Shown here piece after piece: positions 55,901-64,000 of a stretch of 64,000 nucleotides of DNA (position 1 is its first letter; each line of letters begins with the position of its first letter). Source of the DNA: Edaphochlamys debaryana (lineage: Eukaryota > Chlorophyta > Chlorophyceae > Chlamydomonadales); NCBI GenBank assembly GCA_016858145.1, contig JAEHOE010000060.1:620001-684000 (forward strand). Reading direction: 5' to 3'. The position numbers and the translations under genes were made by a program. The notes below the pieces were generated by a model that was not told the DNA's origin, made no database searches, and saw only the letters and a list, made by a program, of their open reading frames with translations.

Positions 55901-56433
55901 GCGACGCTCAGAACGGCAACAGCCATTGACCGCACGCGCTTAGCCGTTTATACCCGGCCGTCTGCATTACTAGCTTCCGAACTTACTAGTAAATGCGATG
56001 CGAGACCCTGCGGAAACCCAGCACTCGAGAGCGCACGGATCCCGCCAAACTCCAGCTCGGCGAGACAGCACCACATCCTTGCCCGCGTGCACCGGCTAAT
56101 ATCGGAGTAAAAGAGAGCTACGGAGCTCACGTGAGGCCGTTTGTTCAGCCGCAAGGTGGAGCGATGCTAGAGCATGCTGCTCGAAACTCGCCACTGGCGG
56201 AGCTAGGTGAGCTCGGCAGGCACTCCAGGCCGGTAAAAGCAAAGGGGGGTAACTGCTACGTGAAGGACGAGTTGTATGCACTATTTACCCCACGCGCGCA
56301 TGGTCCAGGGTTCGTGCCTCCGGTACCCCTCGACCCCCCGCCATACCCGCAATCCCACAGGCACTGGGTCGGCCTCCTCACTGACTGGTCGGGCGCTGCG
56401 GCTGCGGAGGTGGGCGCACCTCTGGAAGCTGCA
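52946..56433. other. 3' flank of the kinase and repeat-bearing unassigned DNA
   Basis: This begins with the kinase 3' UTR, including an ACGG tetranucleotide run near 53000. Related sequences containing CAACCGCGCTGTGCCACCCG occur at 54438-54457 and 55157-55176. Ala-rich coding-like pieces (plus strand near 54640-54700, with AEEMRAKGSLYKRVR; and 55535-55640) lack splice partners. No gene supported. Confidence 0.4.
53788..53792 (+). promoter_or_regulatory. Candidate polyadenylation signal TGTAA for the kinase gene
   Basis: About 840 bases past the kinase stop, a typical distance for volvocine 3' UTRs. Confidence 0.4.
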
Positions 56434-56722
56434 GCGGCGCGGCTTCACGGGCCCGCAGCGGGCCCGACTGGGCCCAGCTGACTGTTGCCTCGTGCCCGTT
56501 CCCACCGCCCGACCCTGAAGGCATGCACATGTAGCGATCTGCACGGTGTGTGGTGGCGGCACTTGAAGAATGTGGACCGTGTGGCGCTGACAGCGGCGCA
56601 GCGTTACGGGCCCGAAGCGGGCCCAACGGGGCCCGGCTCACTGTTGCCTTCTGCCCCTTGCCTCCGCCCGACCCTGCAGACGCCTCTGCATGCACGTGCG
56701 GCTGCGGCACGTGTGGTGGCGG
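56434..56722. repeat. Tandem repeat, 159-bp period, two units
   Basis: Two diverged units begin GCGGCGCGGCTTCACGGGCC and GCGGCGCAGCGTTACGGGCC. The period is a multiple of three, and the minus strand stays open through both, with ATVSRAPLGPLRARNAAPL and ATVSWAQSGPLRAREAAPL. Confidence 0.65.
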
Positions 56723-57500
56723 CGGAGGGCGTAACAAGGCAGGGGGGCAGGGGCGGGGGAGCGGTGCTGCGGACGGGTGCGGGCAGAGGCGGCGGCGGCG
56801 ACCCAGGGTTCACCGCCGGTGGGCTTTGTTAGGCCCACCATTCCCCGCGTCAGACCCATGGGCCCGTGTGGCGCCCTCGCGGCTCTCGTGCCGCGGCCAG
56901 CGCATTGCCACATCCTGGCAGCTGGCACCGTTGCTGCAGCGGGTCGCGAGTCGGGTGGCGGTCGGGGCTGGACGGGATGGGGCGCTGATGGGATCGGGCG
57001 AGGGCCCCACAAGGCGCCGCCGCCGCAGCGCGAGCCAGTTCTGGCCCCCTAGACACCCGGTCTGCTGCAGGCAAGCACCGTCCTCGCTTACTTGGGGCTG
57101 GGCGTTGGGGAGGCCTCAGCCGCCGCGCGTGCTTAGACCTCTCTCCCACCATCCCCGCCGCTGTTGTGCCCCCCTCCCTACTCACAGGTGCAGCCCTGCT
57201 CTGCTACGCCTGTGGCTGCCCTTGCGTGATCGGACCTCCCCTCAAGCACTTCCTTCCCCGCCACCTGCACAGGTGAGGGTACGGCTGGGATCTAGATGGG
57301 AGAGGCTTAAGGGCAGTAGTTGAGGCGCGGGCTGGGGGTGCCTATGCCTGCCGCCCGGGGCCTAGGGGGTGCACGCAGGGGCTGCACCTTGATGGGCACT
57401 TGACCTATGCCACCTTCCGCCCCGGCGGGCTTATGCGCTACAGCTGCCCTCGTCCCTCTCCCTTCCACCCTCCCCCTGCCCCCTGCCCCCACCCCCCAGT
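56723..57500. other. Unassigned region between two tandem repeats
   Basis: GC-rich DNA with open frames but no consistent splice pattern. No gene seen. Confidence 0.4.
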
Positions 57501-57790
57501 GGCCTTGGACAGCGAGCCACGCTCTCACCTCCTCACGAGTGAGGGCCGGCACCTCAGAACGGTGGGTCGGAGGCGGCGACGGGCAAAGTGTTTTGAGCGC
57601 TGTGGGCGTGGGTCAGCGCCAACCCGTGCATGCCACCGTCCCTCAATGGAATTTGACGCTGAGCCATATCTCCACCTCTGGAGCTTGGCCGGTGTTGCCA
57701 GAACGGTGGGTTGCAGGCGGCGTCAGCAGGGATTGAAAGCGCTGTGGTCCCGGGTCAGCGCCAAGCCATGCCGGGGGCTGACCCTTGCCG
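57501..57790 (+). repeat. Tandem repeat, 147-bp period, two units, open in frame
   Basis: The units encode LDSEPRSHLLT...RTVGRRRRR and FDAEPYLHLWS...RTVGCRRRQ. The 147-bp period preserves frame (49 codons). The first unit follows a CCCCAG acceptor. It may be two diverged exons or a decayed repeat; family unknown. Confidence 0.55.
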
Positions 57791-58211
57791 TGGTCCTTCA
57801 TCGCTCCCTTCCCCCGGCAGGGTCCCCAACGAGCTGTTAGCCGCGGGCACAGACAAGCATCTACTGCGTTACACTGCCAACGATGGCATGCCTGCAACCA
57901 GTGAGACGGCCACGACAAGGGGCAAGACGAGATTGGGGCGGGTCCGCCGTGGTCGGCAAGCTGACGTCATCCCCAGCATCACTCATGGCATGTCCCCTGC
58001 TCTCCTCCCTGCCCCCTGCATTGCTGTCGCCACGTCCGCATCTGCTCATCTTGCGGGCTGGTATGAGGTGGGCGGAGGCAGCGCCCGCCGTCATGTCACG
58101 TCCACCCGTGCCAGGTGGGTCTCAAGCTGCTGCTCTAGCCCCGCCGATGCCTAGAGAGAAGATTGCCATCCTCCATAGCCGTAGCCTGTGCACTAGGCAA
58201 GTGACCGCAGC

Positions 58212-58421
58212 TCATGCCACCACATCAACCATCCCAGGCCCACCCCGCTTCCGAAGCGGCAGCCCAAGTTCTGGGAGACCTGCCGTGGCGCCACCATCCA
58301 GCGCCAGGCGGCCAGCGGCCCGCAGCTGGGCGGAGGTCAGGCCGCCCCGCACCTGGTGCAGGGCGGCCAGCTGCTCCGAGACAACCTCCCTGATGTACGA
58401 AGCGTCGTATTGGCCATGCAC
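58212..58421 (-). pseudogene. Exon-like helical segment, possibly frameshifted
   Basis: The minus strand encodes SYIREVVSEQLAALHQVRGG and LTSAQLRAAGRLALDGG. The plausible upstream continuation (VNSKGQDIECMANTTL) is in another frame, which suggests a broken coding sequence. Family unknown. Confidence 0.35.
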
Positions 58422-58710
58422 TCAATGTCCTGGCCCTTGGAGTTCACCTGTAAGGGGGTGGGGCGCAAGGGTCGTATGAGGACAGAGGGGCGTGGGGTGG
58501 TGGGAAGGGGGCGCAGGCGGCAGGGCGGGTGGGGCGCGGTACGCAAGGGGAGCTGTGCGCCAGCAGCGGAGCAGCGGGGCTGTCAAAGCTCACCGCGGAG
58601 GCGGAGGCGTGGGCGTCGGTCATGGTGCTCCACGGCACGCACGTTGTTCTTGGTGTAGACGGCAGTGGGGTGGGAATGGGGTGGGTATGGGGTGGTTGGG
58701 TGGACGGACA

Positions 58711-58905
58711 ACATGCTGAGCCACAAGCAGCTGGCCCCCACGCACGCCGTCTACATCACCAACACCATGCCCGAGCCACTGAAGGGCGGCCAGTAGCTCT
58801 GTCACGTTGTTGGTAAGGTAGATCGCCTTCGTGGGGGCCAGCTCGCGGCGGTCCACAACCTCCTTCCCCTCCGCGATGAACTTGTCGCTGAAGATGGCAT
58901 CCGTG
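58711..58905. repeat. Inverted and tandem copies of an LAPTxAIxLTNN module
   Basis: The plus strand near 58711-58797 encodes KQLAPTHAVYITNTMPEP. The minus strand near 58850-58790 encodes RELAPTKAIYLTNNVTEL, and a third unit, ELAPTDAIFSDKFI, precedes it on the minus strand (to about 58905). The first two face each other and form an imperfect hairpin. Confidence 0.55.
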
Positions 58906-60011
58906 GGGGCCAGCTCCGTGGGGGCTCGCGGCGCGGCGGCGGCCTCTGCCCCGTACTCATCCCAACCTCGTCGCCAACCCCAACCCCAACCCCTGCCACC
59001 CTCCACCACAAGGCGAATAACAACTAACACGGGCTTCATCGACCTGCTCTCTAGCTACTATGATTGGCAGCCGCCTGGGGGTGGAGGGAGGGAGGGAGGG
59101 CCACAGCCCGTGCCGTGCGCTGCCAACGACCGTGCCTGTGCTGCCTGCCCGCGCCCGTGGCCAACCGCCCGTGGCCTTCATGGCCAACCGCCTGGTATGA
59201 ACTGACGGCGCTATCCCTCTTCCCCACGTGCCTCCCGCATGTTCACCGTTCCGCCCTGCGCCTGTCGCTGTGGTCGGCTGTGGGGCGAGGGCGCGGCGGT
59301 CCCTGAGGCGTAACGCCTTGGACCGGGACAGAGCCTACGCTGCAGTGGCTTGGTGCCGCTTGGTCTGTGTGGGGATCCTTGCTGTGCGAATCCATTTTTG
59401 GGCTGAGCCCCCGGCAGTGTACGTACACGGCACGGCATCAGTCGGGGTTTGGGGCTCAGCCCTTTTCCCTGTCCTGAGGACAGACACCCTTGTCGCGGTG
59501 GCGATGAGGCTGCCACTTGGAGGCTGGGCACTGAAGTGTTGCTAATGCTAGTGCTGTGGCTCATGCCCTGGGGCTGAGGGGCTGAGTCGTGGGTAACTGG
59601 TGTGGTATGCACACTCGGGAGCTGGACTTAAATGTGCGATATGGGGTGCAGGGCGGGGCGGGATGTGGTTCCATCGCTTTATGCTAGCCTGGTTGCTAGG
59701 CTAGTTGTGAACCTTGACATGGTTGTATGAAGCTAAGGGATGCCTGCAAGGGGAGACACCCTGTTGGCTTGCATGTTGGTATGTAAGGCACATGCGTGAG
59801 GATGCGAGCCCTGCTGCAAGTCCAGCAGCCGCATGCTCATCACGCATTTCCGACGCACACTGCAAAGCAGGCACGGGCAGGTCATCCAGTCCAGCGTCCG
59901 GAGTACTAGCATCCAGGCCTTAGACCATGCGCAGCAGGTTATCGCCCATGCCAGACAGCCAGAGCGCAGCACAAGCATGTCTTCCATAGACATCAGCACT
60001 TCTGTCCCTGC
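58906..60011. other. Unassigned region
   Basis: 3' flank of the DUF707 gene. It contains the dispersed TTTTTGGGCTGAGCC repeat at 59395-59409, facing a GGGGCTCAGCCC at about 59451-59462. No gene seen. Confidence 0.5.
59389..59414 (+). repeat. Dispersed short repeat, second copy
   Basis: It matches 38016-38040 over GAATCC, TTTTTGGGCTGAGCC and CCCGGC. An inverted partial partner (GGGCTCAGCCC) lies about 45 bases to the right, so this may be a very small element with inverted ends. Confidence 0.45.
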
Positions 60012-63000
60012 TCAAGTACACGCGCCCTCATGGCAGCCCCACAAGCCCCGCCGCCCCAGCCGTTGTCCCGTCCTTGCCACCGCCTTGCCACCGCCTTTGA
60101 CCCTCTCTGGGCAGTACTCTGGCCACAGCATCGGCTCTCCGGTGCTCTCTGCCTCCCCCCCGCCTCCCCCGTGCTGCCCCCTAGCCACACAGGCGTGCGC
60201 CACCTCGGGCCGCGGGGCGATGCCGAAGCGCTGAGCGTACTCCCGCCACTGCGCCAGGCGCACCTCCTGGGGTCGCCAGTTTGGGAGTCGACGAGGGCAG
60301 GGGCAGGTGGACAGAGGGTCAGGAAGTACACGTCGTAAGCGCAGGTTCTCCTATGCACAGCGGAGTTGCCACCACGCAAAGACCAAAGGCCAAGGACCAA
60401 AGTGCAGAGTCCCACCTGTGACGCCAGGCGTGCGATCTCACGCACTCCCGTGGGTCTTGCCCCAGCGGGTGGGTTGAGCACCTGAAGGAAGGGACGAGGG
60501 AGGGGTAAAAAGTGTCAGGCCATCCCGCCGGGTGCCGAACGAAGGGCGCGAAGGCAGAGCCAGGCGAAGGGTCCCTGGGGACGGGGGTAATGGAATGGGT
60601 GCCCATTAAGGAGGGTGCGGAACTATACCGGGAACCAACCATGCATAGGACCACCCCTTTCCACACCTGGAAGTCGTGCAGTACGGCATACCGCCGGGTT
60701 TCGTCCGGCCCCAGCGCCGCCAGATACGCGTAGTCAACACCCCATCTGTACGAACGGAGTGCGGAAGAGCCAAGCGGGTAAGCTCCAGGACCAGAAAAGG
60801 GCAGGCCCGTGGCTCGTAGTGAAGAACGAGCGGGTGGGCCCCTCTGGGCCCTTGTGTGAGCCTCATGCGGGCCCACCCTGGGACCCTGACATTTTCTGGA
60901 CCCTGCTCACCCCATGAGCTCCCCCGTGTAGACATGGCTGTCCATGAGCTCAACCAGCCTGTCGGACCTGGGGAAGGGGGTGGATGGGGGGTGAGGGTGG
61001 GCTGCGAGCTTCACATGAAAGCATTGAGCTCTACTCGGACCCACCAGCCAGCCTCTCGCTTTCCCTCCATGCCCGCCCTAAGCCACGTGCCTGAACACGG
61101 GTGCGTTGTTCTCCACGAAGGATGTAAAGGCGAGGGCCAGGTGGGGGGAGTGGGGGAGGAGCACGTGGTCCACCTGACAGGGGGATGGGGGGGAGAGGGG
61201 AGGAGGAGAGGGGCAAGGGGCACAGGAAGGTGGGCGTGGCGAGAAAGGGGGGACGGGAAGGGCGGTTTGCTGTTTGCCGCGGTGCCCCAAGGCTGCCCTA
61301 CCCACCTTGGAGCCGTGCTTGAGGCTTGGCTGCGCCAGCCACAGCCCGTCCTCCGCCCCCGGTGGCCCCGCCAGCTGCGCAAAGCGCTCAAACATGGCAG
61401 AGATCTGTGAGGGACGGGGAATGGGGAATGAAAAGGGATTCTCCCTCCGATTCTCTCTTCACAACCCAAGGGATGCAGGCCAGAGGTACAGGCCAGTGAC
61501 GCATTGCGGTTCCTTTGATTCCTCGCTTTGGCCTTGCCAGCCCTCTCTTTCGTCCCCCTACTCCTACCCCTCCCCCCCTCCTCCACACCCGTCTCCCCTC
61601 TCCCCCTCCCACACCCACGTGCTCCGTGCTAGCCCCCAGATCGTCGTCCCACAGCGCCACCGCATCGTAGCTGCCGTACAGCCCCGGCAGCAGCGCCGCC
61701 AGCCGGGCGGCGTTCTGGTGCTTGGAGCCGTGCGCGCCGTACAGGTAGTCGGGGGGGTCAGATGTGGATGATGATGATGGGTTGGCTGTGGGGTGGGCGG
61801 AGGTGTTGGCGCTGACGCCTCGCAGGGCGGCCTGTGGGGTACGGTGCAAGGGTGTCATCTGGATGCGGAGTTGCATCACACGCCCGTGTCAGGGCCGAGC
61901 CCAGCCCTCACACGCACGCTGGCGGTCACTGAGCCCATCCATCCCTGCTGGTCCCTACCTTTTCTAGCCCCAGGGCCTTCCCCTCAGCCCCATAGTACGC
62001 CACGAGGAGGTCGAAGGAGCGGTCGGGGCCCGCCCAGGAGCGCCAGGAGCCCTGGGGTGGAGGGGGAGGGGCAGGAGGGGGAGGCGAGAGGGTCGGGGAT
62101 CGAAACAAAACGCATGCACAGCTGTGAATGTGTACGACAGTGTACGACAGCATGGTCAAGTGAGGTACGACGGTGAGCAATGAGGCAAGGTGTTTACGGC
62201 TAGGCATGGTGTCCACGCACCCGGTCTCCGGCGCAGGTAAAAAGCAGGAAGCGGCGGCGCGCAGGCTCCGCGGCATCCGAGCTCCCTGGCGGCCGCGGGG
62301 TTTGTGGCTGCGGAGGCGGGGGCGGGGGCGCCGCGACCTGCATCCGCAGCTCCCCCTGCCGCGCCAGCTGAGCCACACGGGCGTAGAAGGGGGCGTTCAC
62401 AACGGGCAGAAGCTGCGGGGGAGGCGGCCCTGCGCTAGCGCTGGCTTGCTGGGTCTGCGTTGCGGCGGCGGCGCTGCCGTTTGCGGCCAGACGTAGGAGC
62501 GCTGTCACCCCCTGAGGGCTGAAGGCCAGGAGGCAGCCTGCGATCCCGCCGCTGCCGCTGCCGTCAGCTGGCGGAGGCGCCGCCGCCACGCCCCAGCCCG
62601 CGCAGGCGGAGGGCAGCGCCAGTACGTCCCACCCTCCGGGCCGCACTGCCGACCAGCCATCGCCTTGGCTGCTGCCCGCAGCTTCTCCTCCTGAGTTCAC
62701 GTCAGCGCTCTGCCCCGGAGCCAGCCGGTCCAGGCCCGAGTCAAGATCGGCTAGCCACTCTGCCGTACTGCCGTACATCGTACAACCTGTACGGTGCTCA
62801 CCGCCGCCGCTATCCGCTGCTGCCGCCAAGCAGCTGGCGGCCTCCACACCGGCGGCCGCTGGGCCTGACGTTGGGCCCGGCGAGGCCCAGGGGAAGACCG
62901 TATAGGCCGGTGCTCTTTGGGCCCCAGCATTGCCGGCGGCAGGCCCAACAGTAGTAGCAGCACTCCTGGTGGCGGCGTCAACCCGGCGGCGGTGTCGCGC

Positions 63001-63639
63001 CGCCAGCGCTGCCGCCACCGCCGCCGGGCTGCTGACGCCGGGCCGCCGTAACGCCCGCTCCAATGCGCCGCCATCGGCCGCCGCCACCCAAGCCACTTCA
63101 TCCGTCGCCACCACACATGCGCCCTGCAGTGGAACCGCCACCGCCGCTGGGTCCGCTTGTCGTTGCGCCGCCGCCGGGTCTGCCGCTGCCGCCGCCGCTG
63201 GGTCTGCAGCCGCCGCCGCGCAGTGCCGGAGCGCCGTCAGGTGCGCCGCGAAGGCCAGAGCCTCCCGCGGCCACACGCTGTTGTACGGCAGCAGCTCTGC
63301 CTCCGTCAGCTCCACCTCCTCTGCCTCCGTCGGTGTCGCTGCCCCGCCGCTGCCGTCGACGCGCCGCCGCCGGTAGCTCCACAGGCACAGCGGCCCCTCG
63401 TTACCTCTGCTGCCTCCGCCGCCACTGACGCCGCCGCCGCCACTGCTGCCGCCGCCGCTGCACTCGCCCACGCGCAGCACCGTCCCAAAGTGGCGCAGCA
63501 GCACAGCGGGCAGCGACCGCTGGTGGCTCCCGCCGCCACTGCCGCCGCCGCTGGGCGCATCGCCAGCGGCCCCTCCTGCGCGGCCTCGCGCGGAGCTCAC
63601 CACTGCAGCCGCGACCGGGAGCGGCGCGGCTGCGAGCAG

Positions 63640-63672
<33 letters not shown>

Positions 63673-63732
63673 GAGCGCGAGGAGCGCCGCTGCGGCGCTG
63701 CCGCGAGCGGAGGCAGCGGGTGCCGTCGCCAT
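60012..63732 (-). CDS. DUF707 glycosyltransferase-like type II membrane protein
   Basis: Nine exons, 63732-62221, 62051-61959, 61831-61619, 61404-61306, 61173-61091, 60967-60911, 60745-60667, 60481-60416 and 60266-60012, join in phase to 818 residues. A single N-terminal hydrophobic anchor (LLALLPLLLLALALALLAAA) suggests a Golgi-type type II protein. About 460 Ala/Gly-rich residues follow. The C-terminal third carries the DUF707 pattern: RRRFLLFTCAGD, FDLLVAYYG, YDAVALWDDDLGAST, GLWLAQPSLKHGSKV, FVENNAPVFR, WGVDYAYLAALGPDE and RYAVLHDF. The WDDDL segment resembles the metal-binding Asp cluster of GT-A glycosyltransferases; the family's reaction is not established. Exon five must use a GC donor (TTCAG|GCACGT) to keep phase. 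An in-frame ATG at 63897 would add 55 residues. The last exon's C-terminal 50 residues are low-complexity and may be lineage-specific. Confidence 0.82.
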
Positions 63733-64000
63733 TCGGTCCAGTCCGCGAGGGGAGCTACCAGAGCTTTCAGGGCTTTCAGATTCGCTCTGTGGCTGCGACC
63801 CACCGAGGCTCTGCACGCGCTGCCTCGCGCGGACGGGCTCGCCGCGGTATGGCTTGAGCAGATGGCCCCTCTGGCAAGGGGCGAACGTGTCTTGCACTTA
63901 CAGCGGCACCGCTCAAGTTGCCCCGGGCCGCACCCCATTCCGCCTTCGGTCTCCGGCCGCCCCTCCTTCACTCCCCTCCACTCCTCGCCCGGCAACTCCC
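63733..64000. other. 5' flank of the DUF707 gene
   Basis: Upstream sequence with an alternative in-frame ATG at 63897. Nothing else recognised. Confidence 0.5.

Overview
This window reads as nuclear DNA of a volvocine green alga, Chlamydomonas-like. It is very GC-rich. The genes are split into many short exons with GTGAGN/GTGCGN donors and pyrimidine-tract/CAG acceptors. Proteins carry Ala/Gly/Pro-rich low-complexity runs. TGTAA-type polyadenylation signals lie a few hundred bases past several stops, and there is a Chlamydomonas-style HSP22 small heat-shock protein and an (SP)n/(SPP)n hydroxyproline-rich cell-wall-type protein. There are no bacterial operons, CRISPR arrays or recognisable tRNA/rRNA genes. 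The species cannot be named from sequence alone.

Layout. 0-1.5 kb: N-terminal exons of a signal peptide peptidase (-), running off the left edge. 2.8-6.4 kb: an RCC1-repeat protein (+). 7.4-24.3 kb: a segmental-duplication block, in order HSP22 copy 1 (-), a secreted six-domain jacalin-like/proline-rich protein (+), HSP22 copy 2 (-) and an inverted second copy of the jacalin-like gene (-) that carries a one-base frameshift. 25.6-27.7 kb: a START-like SRPBCC protein (-). 29.4-36.2 kb: a very large multipass membrane protein with an Ala/Gly/Asp-rich middle (+), unrecognised. 38-50 kb: a mosaic of short coding-like modules, many in head-to-head inverted pairs, including an apparently perfect 244-bp inverted repeat with a 15-base loop. 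51.1-52.9 kb: a protein kinase (+). 53-60 kb: more degenerate and tandemly repeated modules. 60.0-63.7 kb: a DUF707 glycosyltransferase-like type II membrane protein (-).

The well-supported genes have unrelated jobs (ER intramembrane proteolysis, RCC1 scaffold, plastid chaperone, cell wall, lipid-binding-like fold, kinase, Golgi-type glycosyltransferase-like) and do not form one pathway. The most unusual content is structural: the HSP22/jacalin duplication block, and the 38-59 kb zone where fragments of an apparently helical, unrecognised gene family occur as inverted repeats that could fold into long hairpin RNAs. Gene models were built by hand from splice signals, reading-frame phase and, for the duplicated genes, copy-to-copy comparison. 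First exons of the signal peptide peptidase, RCC1 and large membrane-protein genes were not resolved.
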